Shown: positions 1-6,259 of the stretch, piece by piece
Position numbering within the stretch: position 1 is the stretch's first letter
Layout of the letters: each line of letters begins with the position of its first letter
Assembly: GCA_029775955.1 (NCBI GenBank)
Contig: JARVJW010000104.1
Coordinates: 1 to 11,193 of the forward strand
Direction of reading: 5' to 3'
From: Nitrososphaeria archaeon
GTDB lineage: Archaea > Thermoproteota > Nitrososphaeria > Conexivisphaerales > UBA164
Length of the DNA stretch: 11,193 bases
Program-made: the position numbers and the translations under genes
Notes under the pieces: generated by a model
Database searches by the model: none
Seen by the model: only the letters and a program-made list of their open reading frames with translations
Told to the model about the DNA's origin: nothing

Positions 1-436
1 AAGTACAGGAAACTGCGCCAGGCCAGAGGCAGGCAGAAGAACCGTGTCAATGATGCCTTGCTACTGTGAAGGAAAACCCAGGCGCATCATTTGTATTTGA
101 AGACTAGTGGAAACAACAGGAAGTTCAGGATAAAGTTGAACAAATGAAAGGCTTTACCAGAAGATGATTGAATACAAGTCCTCATTCAAGACCGTTTATG
201 TGAACCCAAGATAGACTTCAGAGTGTCCTGTCTGTGGTGATAACTTGAGGATATCGAAATGCGAAACCTGTGGCGTGGACTACGACAGGCTGGCCATAAC
301 CCTGCGCCTCTGCGGCTACCGTGAGTGTGGATGGCCTTCTTTGAAGGATGAATACCTGTACACCGGCCATGAGCCTAAAGTGGTCGGAGCGGGCTTGAAG
401 GTCAACGCTCCGAATGATGGCTATAAGAAATTATAA
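1..436 (+). pseudogene. tnpB: Decayed 3' part of a TnpB (OrfB) gene of an IS200/IS605- or IS607-type element
   Basis: TnpB proteins are transposon-encoded RNA-guided nucleases with a RuvC core and a C-terminal zinc ribbon. The remnant reads in pieces. Frame 1 (1-66) gives KYRKLRQARG...KNRVNDAL, typical of the TnpB middle region. Frame 3 (63-104) gives VKENPGASFVFED, holding the RuvC-II glutamate. Frame 1 again (103-154) gives GNNRKFRIKLNK. Frame 2 (155-436) gives YQKMIEYK...TVYVNPR, then TSECPVCG...CETCG and DYDR, which are the zinc ribbon (Cys codons at 224, 233, 260, 269) and the RuvC-III aspartate (codon 284). In-frame stops at 67, 105, 145 and 212 and at least three frame changes show it is dead. 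The 5' part lies outside the window. By hand count, 241-420 is about 50-60% G+C, against roughly 25-40% in neighbouring genes, which suggests a foreign origin. An open stretch at 245-436 is only the last piece of this remnant. Confidence 0.85.
384..413. repeat. Perfect 8-bp inverted repeat in the tail of the tnpB remnant
   Basis: TCGGAGCG at 384-391 is the exact reverse complement of CGCTCCGA at 406-413, giving an 8-bp G+C-rich stem with a 14-base loop. TnpB elements commonly have a hairpin near the right end and a guide RNA (omega RNA) overlapping the 3' end of the gene, so this may be a relic of such structure. The link is positional only; a chance palindrome is possible. Confidence 0.35.
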
Positions 437-480
437 CCTTTCAGAAACGGGAGGTACTTTTGCGTAACTTAGCTCATATG

Positions 481-2019
481 TTAACCTAAAGAATTCCTGA
501 TGGTCGCCATCTCTGATATAGCCATTTTTACTTCTGAATCCTTTTTTTCAATTAGAGCAGTTAATGCAAGGCTCGAAAATAATCTATGTTTTACTATATC
601 ATATTGATGATTAGGAACCTTTATACCGATTTGGTTTTCCATATACAAAACATCTTCTTTTACAAGTTCAATTATTCTTTTATCCAGATTAAAGCCACTT
701 TCCAACATGTCAAGCGAATCCATGTTAAGGTATTTGGAAGCTTCCCTAAGGTCTTCTTTCAGATATTTATATTTTTCAGTCACAAAGTTCCATTCTTGCT
801 CATTTAGATTTGCTAATGAAGATAAACCAATTATTTCTGGTGGAATCCCAATTGTATATAAGGATGCAACAAATGTTATGGCTCGCGGTAATATTACATT
901 TCCAGTACTTCTTGAATAGCCGAAAAGCCCTATGTGAAGCTTTCTGGCCCTCCTCCTTGGAACAAAATCAGCAACTTCATTTATTATAGGCGCAAGACCC
1001 TCAATTTCTGTCTGATATCTCTCTCTATAAACGGAAACAATTTTCTTTATTAATTGTTTTTCATAATCTGAAAATAGCTCTGGCTCAACCGCCTTGCTCA
1101 TATTAATGTACCTTATCGCATCTTTGACTTCCTCCTTAGGATAGTCATATCTAAATGCTGATTGTACTGTAAATGTCCAAACCCCCCTGTACTCTTCCAA
1201 TGAGTTCTTTACATTACGTGGATTAAAATGACCTCTGAATGGCAATGAACCTACTCCTATTATTGGAAATATCTCAATGTTATATTTTACTGAAAGTTCA
1301 TTTAAATCAGCTAAAGCATACTTTGAAAGTAAAACTGCCGGAAGCATGCCGTAATTCATAGCAGGATCTGACCTTGCTATAAATGCCCTTAGGTAAGGCA
1401 CATTAAATGCCGAAATGTATTTGCCAACTATAGTTTTTATATTTAACATTGAGTCCATATCTTCAATTAGCGGAATTATCTCTATTTTTTTAGGTCTAAA
1501 TTCTCCAATTAGGCCTTTTACTGAAATACTATCTGTAAGCATGGTATCTTCTTTATTAACGACCACTTTTTCATAATAGTTTGCCAAAGCAATTAATTCC
1601 TCACTACTTGTAGTGAAAGGTAGTATAACCTCAAAAACTGGCGTAGTTACAGATTCACCATAAAACTTTTCAGCCACATCAAATGTTATTGGTATGCTTT
1701 CCAAAGTTTCGGCGAACACTTTTCTATCTGCGCCTTCAATTGAGGGATTTGGGACCCTATATGTTAGGTACTGATCCTTCCCCAAAATATTATCCCTGAA
1801 ATGCTCAGGGTAGTCAGTAAAGAGCTTCCTGACTACGTGGGTGTCAACATCTTTACCTTCAGCATCCCACATAACTTCTTCTGCTCCAAATTCCGAATAA
1901 GATATATATGCTTCATAAACTTCATCATCGCTAGCGATTATTTCTGTACCTCTAATCCAATTTGGCACTCTGGCATTATCGGGGTGCTGTGTAGCCATGC
2001 TTCTTGGAATTAACCTCAT
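481..2019 (-). CDS. ppcA: Phosphoenolpyruvate carboxylase, archaeal type (PpcA/PepcA)
   Basis: Carboxylates PEP with bicarbonate to oxaloacetate and phosphate in the cytoplasm, refilling the citric acid cycle and supplying aspartate-family synthesis. At 512 residues it has the size of the small archaeal class (about 500), not of the roughly 900-residue bacterial/plant enzyme. Family motifs, numbered from the start used here: MATQHPDN (8-15), MWDAEGKDVD (50-59), ARSDPAMNYG (215-224), GVGSLPFRGHF (255-265), QSAFRYD (286-292) and, further on, HIGLFGYSRS. The frame is open up to 2124, but the start at 2019 gives MRLIPRSMATQHPDN, which resembles the Methanothermobacter start MKVPRCMSTQHPDN, and lies 28 bases from a TATA-like box. 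ATG at 1998 (505 residues) is an alternative. It is divergent from the thioredoxin-fold gene with 77 bases between them. The sequence contains no cysteine. The family call is secure; the exact start is less so. Confidence 0.95.
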   Translation of the reverse strand: MRLIPRSMATQHPDNARVPNWIRGTEIIASDDEVYEAYISYSEFGAEEVMWDAEGKDVDTHVVRKLFTDYPEHFRDNILGKDQYLTYRVPNPSIEGADRKVFAETLESIPITFDVAEKFYGESVTTPVFEVILPFTTSSEELIALANYYEKVVVNKEDTMLTDSISVKGLIGEFRPKKIEIIPLIEDMDSMLNIKTIVGKYISAFNVPYLRAFIARSDPAMNYGMLPAVLLSKYALADLNELSVKYNIEIFPIIGVGSLPFRGHFNPRNVKNSLEEYRGVWTFTVQSAFRYDYPKEEVKDAIRYINMSKAVEPELFSDYEKQLIKKIVSVYRERYQTEIEGLAPIINEVADFVPRRRARKLHIGLFGYSRSTGNVILPRAITFVASLYTIGIPPEIIGLSSLANLNEQEWNFVTEKYKYLKEDLREASKYLNMDSLDMLESGFNLDKRIIELVKEDVLYMENQIGIKVPNHQYDIVKHRLFSSLALTALIEKKDSEVKMAISEMATIRNSLG

Positions 2020-2042
2020 TGAAGCAATGCTTCCATAATACA

Positions 2043-2052
2043 ATTTAAAAAT
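2043..2052 (-). promoter_or_regulatory. Putative TATA box of the PEP carboxylase gene
   Basis: On the minus strand the box reads ATTTTTAAAT, centred about 28 bases upstream of the ATG at 2019. That spacing would place the transcription start at or next to the start codon, meaning a leaderless or near-leaderless mRNA. It is a composition and spacing call only. Confidence 0.5.
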
Positions 2053-2064
2053 GTGTCGACAAAG

Positions 2065-2076
2065 CTTAAAAATATT
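2065..2076 (+). promoter_or_regulatory. Putative TATA box of the thioredoxin-fold gene
   Basis: CTTAAAAATATT is preceded by a purine-rich AAAG that could act as a BRE. It is centred about 27 bases upstream of the ATG at 2097 and predicts a leaderless transcript. It lies back to back with the PEP carboxylase box, about 23 bases away centre to centre, so factors bound here could affect both genes. Confidence 0.5.
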
Positions 2077-2096
2077 ACCGCTTATATTCCGTAAAA

Positions 2097-2822
2097 ATGA
2101 TAAGAGTATATTATCATCCGGCATGTTACACTAGTTACCGCCTGCTTAAGGCTATTAGCGATAATAATATGACCAAATTAGTTGAGCTAATTGACATGTC
2201 AGTAAATTATCATTTAGCAATAAGCAGGCAAATTCTAACTGTACCATTAATTGAAAAAAACGGTAAACAAATTTATGGTGGGCCAATAGATATTGAAAAG
2301 GCATTATCTTTAATATCAAATGGAAATCTTTCAATAAATATTGAAAATGTCAAAGAAGCTCTTGTTCTGGCGATTTCAGACAGTGCGGCAATATCATCAA
2401 TTTTATATTCTTATGGAAGTGTAAAACCACTTAATGAATTTTACGGGTTTTTAAATAGTTCAACAGGAATAGCGCTTGACAAAATGCAAAAGAAAAAGAT
2501 TAAAGAAATTTATAGAATCGTCAATGAAGATAACCAGCTATATAATGAAGTTGAAGGAAAAATGATAGCAAACCTTGCCTACAATAAAGTAAGGGAATCC
2601 ATTTATATGAATATAAACGATCAAACGCAGGAATCTTTTATAATGTGGTTCGTTTCAAAAGCAAGCATAGGCAGGGCTGGGGTTCCTTACAAAAATACGG
2701 AAGTAATTAGAAAAAAGGGATTGCAAATATATGAATATTATATGGAAAGAAAGGAAAAGATTAATGAAAAATTATTAAATGAATTTCAAGAAATTAAAAA
2801 TGGCATGCTAAACATTAAATAA
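2097..2822 (+). CDS. Thioredoxin/glutaredoxin-fold protein with an unrecognised C-terminal domain
   Basis: The N-terminal 75 or so residues look like a thioredoxin fold: a first strand (IRVYYHP), then C10-Y-T-S13 in the active-site position at the start of a helix, then TVP at 48-50 supplying the usual cis-proline, then a strand, IYGG and a final helix. The motif is CxxS, and Cys10 is the only cysteine in all 241 residues, so a monothiol mechanism is expected if it is catalytic. Residues 85-241 are probably helical, with polar segments and a charged C-terminal helix (about 200-235) that could be a coiled coil; I do not recognise this domain. No signal peptide or membrane segment is seen. It is divergent from PEP carboxylase, and its stop directly abuts the RuBisCO stop on the other strand. 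The function is unknown; the fold call is moderately sure. Confidence 0.75.
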   Translation: MIRVYYHPACYTSYRLLKAISDNNMTKLVELIDMSVNYHLAISRQILTVPLIEKNGKQIYGGPIDIEKALSLISNGNLSINIENVKEALVLAISDSAAISSILYSYGSVKPLNEFYGFLNSSTGIALDKMQKKKIKEIYRIVNEDNQLYNEVEGKMIANLAYNKVRESIYMNINDQTQESFIMWFVSKASIGRAGVPYKNTEVIRKKGLQIYEYYMERKEKINEKLLNEFQEIKNGMLNIK

Positions 2823-4121
2823 TCATTCAAAGCTCTTGGTTCCCCATTTTTCAAGAGCCGCTTTAAGTTCCTTGCTTTTTTCAGCGTATTCTTCAAGGGG
2901 AACCTTTTTCTGCCATGCATCTATTGCATCTCTAGCAGCCTTAGCTCCTGCCGTAGCTCCAAGCGGATTGCCCAGTACACCACCACCAATTTGGATTGCA
3001 ATATCCGGTCCCATGTAATCAAGTAATGCAGGAATTAATCCTGGATGAAGCCCACCAGAACTGACTGGAGTAACTGGTCTGAGCCCATACCATTTTTGCG
3101 GAAAGTAAATGTCTTCCTGAGGAACATTATCAAGTGTTATAGCTTCCTTATTCCGAATCACTTCGCTCTTGGTTCCCTCCATCTTTCCAACGCCGGTTCC
3201 TATATGAAGCAAGTCAACTCCAATGAGCCTTGATATTTTTGCAAGAACTAGCATCGTTGTTCCATGATCAGGTATTTTATCGAAGGCTGCATGAAAAGCC
3301 CTGTGCGCATGGATTGCAAGCCCAAGGTCTTCAGCAACTTCTCTCATCGTTTGAAGAGCTGCCCATCCGGTAGTAAGAATATCAATCATTATAAACTCCC
3401 CACCGTAATCCTTTACCAGTTTTGCCCTTCTTTTCATTTCTTCAGTTTCCGCTGTGATATTTATCAGGGCGCCCTTTCTTTCCCCGGTTTCCTTTTCTGC
3501 TTTATCCCTATATTTTAAAACTTCCCTTACTCTATCTTCGAATTTATTAAAGGGCTGACTTGTAAGGTTTTCATCATCTTTAAGCAGGTCCTCCCCACCA
3601 ACCCATATTTCATACCCTATTTTTGCATGGGCTTCGGCGCTAGGACTTAGCTTTGGCTTTGGCACAGTAGCCAATATGGGTCTGCCGTTTACCTTCAGTA
3701 TTTTTTTAACACCTTCGAGACCAAATTCTGGTCCCTTGAAACTTTTTATATATTCATTAGGAAATTCTATATCCATAATTTTTAATCTTGATACTGCTTT
3801 CATTCCATAAATATTCCCAAAAACTGATGAAAACAACTGCGGTATGCTGCCAAGTTCAAATAATTCAAGTGGATATGTGACCCATACTAAATCATCAGAT
3901 ATCCTGTATGCCTTTGCCATCCTGTTAAAAGTTTCCTGCGTCAAGGTGGAGAGAGTAGTCCATGTTCCAACGCTGCTTTCACTTGCTATTCTTCCAGCTG
4001 CCTCTTCAATGCTAAATCCCTTGGCTGGCGTTACCTTAAAAAGTAGCTGTATTTCATCATTACTAGGTTTCCTTTTGCTATCTACAAAGTCCAAGTACCA
4101 ATCGACTTTTTCTTCGCTCAT
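2823..4121 (-). CDS. rbcL: Ribulose-1,5-bisphosphate carboxylase large subunit, archaeal form III
   Basis: Adds CO2 to ribulose bisphosphate to give two 3-phosphoglycerate. In archaea form III usually works in AMP/nucleoside salvage or, in some methanogens, in a reductive hexulose-phosphate route. At 432 residues it is normal for form III. Catalytic residues (spinach numbers in brackets) are present: E48 (60), T53-W54 (65-66), N103 (123), K155 and K157 (175, 177), the carbamylated lysine K181 with D183/E184 (201, 203, 204) in KDDENLTSQPF, H273-R274 (294-295), H277 (298), H306 (327), K313 (334), S355 (379) and GGG 379-381 (403-405). It should therefore be active. From remembered sequences it looks closest to methanogen-type form III. 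Oddities are KPKLSP where KPKVGL-like is usual, and GTGVGK in loop 6 where GTVVGK is usual. It has no cysteine. No small subunit, AMP phosphorylase, ribose-bisphosphate isomerase or phosphoribulokinase lies in the window. Confidence 0.96.
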   Translation of the reverse strand: MSEEKVDWYLDFVDSKRKPSNDEIQLLFKVTPAKGFSIEEAAGRIASESSVGTWTTLSTLTQETFNRMAKAYRISDDLVWVTYPLELFELGSIPQLFSSVFGNIYGMKAVSRLKIMDIEFPNEYIKSFKGPEFGLEGVKKILKVNGRPILATVPKPKLSPSAEAHAKIGYEIWVGGEDLLKDDENLTSQPFNKFEDRVREVLKYRDKAEKETGERKGALINITAETEEMKRRAKLVKDYGGEFIMIDILTTGWAALQTMREVAEDLGLAIHAHRAFHAAFDKIPDHGTTMLVLAKISRLIGVDLLHIGTGVGKMEGTKSEVIRNKEAITLDNVPQEDIYFPQKWYGLRPVTPVSSGGLHPGLIPALLDYMGPDIAIQIGGGVLGNPLGATAGAKAARDAIDAWQKKVPLEEYAEKSKELKAALEKWGTKSFE

Positions 4122-4143
4122 ACAATTGATTTATAAATAAGGG

Positions 4144-4151
4144 TATATATA
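4144..4151 (-). promoter_or_regulatory. Putative TATA box of the RuBisCO gene
   Basis: TATATATA on the minus strand, centred 26-27 bases upstream of the ATG at 4121, is the best-looking TATA box in the window. It predicts a leaderless RuBisCO mRNA. Confidence 0.65.
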
Positions 4152-4183
4152 CATTTCATATTTTTTCCAAAATAACAGAGATG

Positions 4184-4193
4184 CTTTAATATT
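4184..4193 (+). promoter_or_regulatory. Putative TATA box of the ttuA gene
   Basis: CTTTAATATT is centred 25-26 bases upstream of the ATG at 4214, again predicting a leaderless transcript. The 92-base gap between RuBisCO and ttuA holds both promoters and nothing else recognisable. Confidence 0.5.
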
Positions 4194-4213
4194 CGGCTTT
4201 TTGTTTAACAATA

Positions 4214-5173
4214 ATGAAATGCAGTTTATGTGAAAAGGAAGCTGTACGAGAAATACCTTACATGAAATTGTTTTTGTGCCGTGAACATTTTATTGATTGG
4301 TTTAACCAGCGGTTCATTAGGGATGCAAAAAGGTATAAACTATTTGAAAAATCAAAAAGAGTTGCAGTTGCGGTATCCGGTGGAAAGGATAGTACAACAA
4401 TGCTACATCTACTTAATGAAGTATCAAAACAACTGAATATTGAAATTATTGGAGTTACCATTGACCTTGGAATAAATAATGGCACTAAATACTCAAGTAA
4501 AAGCGTGGAAATTGCAATTGATAACTTTAAAATCGCTCAAGTAGAGTATAAAGTAATAGACCTTAACAAAGATTATAATTTTACCATTGATAGAGCAAAA
4601 TCCCGCACAAACAGGCCCGCATGCAGTGTATGTGGGCTATCCAAAAGATATATACTTAATGCTGCAGCTGAAGAAATGAATGCTGACACTCTGGCAACTG
4701 GTCACAATTTGGATGATATGGCTCAATTCATATTTTCAGGATATATTTACGGTAACTTTGAAAGCCTTGCCAGAAATTCAATGATAAACCCCCCTGAAAG
4801 GGGCTATAAAATAAAAAAAGTTAAACCGTTTTTCTTTACACCAGAAAATGAGATACTTCACTATGCTATTCTGAAAGGCTATCCATTTATTTATGACCCA
4901 TGTCCATACTCTTCGGAATTTGGGTCAGTGGCTCAAGAAAGGATAGGTGACATGTTGAAGAACATGGAAACTAAAATGCCAGGAATGATGATTAACTTGG
5001 TCAAAACATTTGAAAAACAAATTAGGCCTGCTCTACATAATATATATTCAAAAGATGAAGATGTGGGAAAATGCAAGTTGTGTGGCAGACCAACTTCAAA
5101 TGGTAGAGATATATGCTCGTTTTGTTCAATAAAAAACAAATTAATTGCTGCTCAATTAACTAATGGACTTTAA
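4214..5173 (+). CDS. ttuA: tRNA-5-methyluridine(54) 2-sulfurtransferase (TtuA family)
   Basis: Member of the TtuA/TtcA/Ncs6 group of ATP-dependent tRNA thiolases. TtuA puts sulfur on position 2 of the T-loop uridine, which stabilises tRNA at high temperature, using a sulfur-carrier partner (TtuB). Domain order over 319 residues: N-terminal zinc finger C3-x2-C6 with C22-x2-H25; PP-loop SGGKDS (55-60) for ATP; C137-x2-C140 and C230, the three cysteines that hold a [4Fe-4S] cluster in characterised TtuA; ATP-site motif TGHNLDD (162-168); C-terminal zinc finger C287-x2-C290 with C301-x2-C304. Two zinc fingers flanking the core favour TtuA over TtcA, although Ncs6/CtuA, which thiolates U34, is related and cannot be excluded by eye. 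Its last 18 bases overlap the end of the convergent hydrolase gene. No TtuB candidate is nearby. Confidence 0.88.
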   Translation: MKCSLCEKEAVREIPYMKLFLCREHFIDWFNQRFIRDAKRYKLFEKSKRVAVAVSGGKDSTTMLHLLNEVSKQLNIEIIGVTIDLGINNGTKYSSKSVEIAIDNFKIAQVEYKVIDLNKDYNFTIDRAKSRTNRPACSVCGLSKRYILNAAAEEMNADTLATGHNLDDMAQFIFSGYIYGNFESLARNSMINPPERGYKIKKVKPFFFTPENEILHYAILKGYPFIYDPCPYSSEFGSVAQERIGDMLKNMETKMPGMMINLVKTFEKQIRPALHNIYSKDEDVGKCKLCGRPTSNGRDICSFCSIKNKLIAAQLTNGL

Positions 5174-5743
5174 AAAATCTGATATCGCTCTATTAAATTT
5201 TACTGGTTCCTCAAGGTAGCATGGATGTATTTTGCCTATAATTGCTAATCTAGAATTACTTAGATACTTCATAAGCATCTTGTAATTTTCTTTAGGCGAT
5301 ATGTTATCTTCACTTCCCCAAATTAAGAGCGCGGGCACTTCCTTTATTATTTTAAGCATGTCTTCGTACATCCACACGCTTGCTGCTCCAATAAGAATCA
5401 ATCCAATAACCCTTTGCGGATATTTAATTGAAAATGCTAACGCCTCTCTTCCCCCTAATGATGCCCCTGCAATCACTGCCTTTTCTATGTCAAGTTTTTT
5501 AAAAAACCTGTCAAGGAATGAAGCCACGGTATCGTATCCGTTTCGTTCGGTTTTTCCAAAGCCAGGCATGTCCACAGAAATTGATTTCCATCCTGACTTA
5601 GCTATTGCTTCCATAGTTCCAGTTTTAACCCATACCTCAGCACTAAACGAGGCTCCATGCAGGATTATAACCGGCTTTCCAGTTCCCTCTTCAAAGTACC
5701 TTACATTGTAACCGTCAATGTCAAGATTTACTTCTTTGCTCAT
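5156..5743 (-). CDS. Alpha/beta hydrolase, ABHD14/CIB-like
   Basis: Compact 195-residue alpha/beta hydrolase with a complete triad: nucleophile S95 in GASLGG, D146 in GSEDNIS and H173 in IHPCYLEEP; HGASFS (29-34) forms the oxyanion region. It has no cap domain, since the sequence runs from GAASVW straight to the helix before the acid strand. Two stretches recall human ABHD14B (CIB): HGASFSAEVW followed by DMPGFGK, and HPCYLEEP near the C-terminus (CIB has HPCYLDKPEEW). The substrate is unknown. ABHD14B has been reported to transfer acetyl groups from lysine to CoA, but that cannot be carried over without tests. It is the second gene of an operon: its ATG overlaps the TGA of the hemerythrin-like gene as ATGA, so translation is probably coupled. 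Its 3' end overlaps ttuA by 18 bases. Confidence 0.85.
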   Translation of the reverse strand: MSKEVNLDIDGYNVRYFEEGTGKPVIILHGASFSAEVWVKTGTMEAIAKSGWKSISVDMPGFGKTERNGYDTVASFLDRFFKKLDIEKAVIAGASLGGREALAFSIKYPQRVIGLILIGAASVWMYEDMLKIIKEVPALLIWGSEDNISPKENYKMLMKYLSNSRLAIIGKIHPCYLEEPVKFNRAISDFLKSIS

Positions 5744-6225
5744 GGTGATAAGTATATCTCCAGCATTAAACTGGATATGCCAGTAATTTTAATATATTCA
5801 TTTATTCCAAATGATTTTATGCTTTCAATTATGCCATCGACGCTACCCAGATCGCTCCGTAGTCTGTAAAATATAGTTTTTTCTTCACTCATATTGTGTT
5901 CAGCGAGTATTTTCCAGTAAACTGGAATTCTCCTTTCGATCATGTCTGTGTCATTGTTATCTATCCACTTTACTATATTGTTTCCAAGCGTTTCAATTAA
6001 TTTATGATCAGCGCTTATCCTATCAATGTTTTTTGCCAAATCAGCATCATCAGGATTGGAGACCTTGATCTTCGGAAAAACATAAAGGTCCTCAACCCTC
6101 GCATGATGGTTTATTACAAAATCATTTATATTTTTAAACCCAATGCGTTGATACCCGCTTTCCCATTCAAATTTTAAAACTCTTAGAGCAGAATGTTCGT
6201 AAAGTAACAGATCAATTGGGTCCAT
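5740..6225 (-). CDS. Hemerythrin-like (HHE domain) protein
   Basis: This 161-residue protein has the ligand pattern of the hemerythrin HHE four-helix bundle: H11 in EHSAL, H40-H41 and E45 in NHHARVED, H74 in DHKLIE, and H110 with E114 in EHNMSEE. These would bind a di-iron centre. Family members carry or sense oxygen, handle nitric oxide, or maintain iron. Residues 122-161 extend beyond the bundle and look like two further helices or strands of unknown role. It is the first gene of a two-gene operon with the alpha/beta hydrolase (4-base ATGA overlap), so both products should appear together. It is divergent from the oxidoreductase gene across only 34 bases. Cytoplasmic; no signal peptide. The family is fairly sure; the ligand, whether oxygen, nitric oxide or iron, is open. 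Confidence 0.85.
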   Translation of the reverse strand: MDPIDLLLYEHSALRVLKFEWESGYQRIGFKNINDFVINHHARVEDLYVFPKIKVSNPDDADLAKNIDRISADHKLIETLGNNIVKWIDNNDTDMIERRIPVYWKILAEHNMSEEKTIFYRLRSDLGSVDGIIESIKSFGINEYIKITGISSLMLEIYLSP

Positions 6226-6259
6226 GGTTAAGCTTTATTAAATCATATGTAAAACTATT
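6226..6259. promoter_or_regulatory. Compact divergent promoter region between the hemerythrin and oxidoreductase operons
   Basis: Only 34 bases separate the two start codons. On the plus strand CTTTATTAAAT (6233-6243) is centred 22 bases from the ATG at 6260 and 31 from the alternative ATG at 6269. On the minus strand TTTTACATAT (6245-6254) is centred about 25 bases from the ATG at 6225. The two boxes lie side by side, so the operons may compete or be co-regulated. Confidence 0.4.

Noticed and set aside
245..436. A small 63-residue zinc-finger protein starting at a TTG
   Set aside because: The same frame continues upstream through a TAG at 212 into TnpB-like sequence, and its CETCG/DYDR motifs are the TnpB zinc ribbon and RuvC-III. 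It is the tail of a pseudogene.
2020..2124. A 35-residue N-terminal extension of PEP carboxylase from an ATG at 2122-2124
   Set aside because: It would run across the divergent promoters and into the thioredoxin-fold gene, is unlike the family N-terminus, and a TATA-like box sits at the right distance from the ATG at 2019.
2097..4121. Thiol-based redox control of RuBisCO or PEP carboxylase by the thioredoxin-fold protein
   Set aside because: Neither enzyme has a cysteine, so there is no disulfide to control. Another kind of interaction remains possible.
5301..5711. Open frames opposite known genes (for example 5301-5711 +, 6775-7164 -, 3844-4140 +)
   Set aside because: They lie wholly or almost wholly antisense to genes with clear family motifs, show no family motifs themselves, and have no promoter or ribosome binding site of note.
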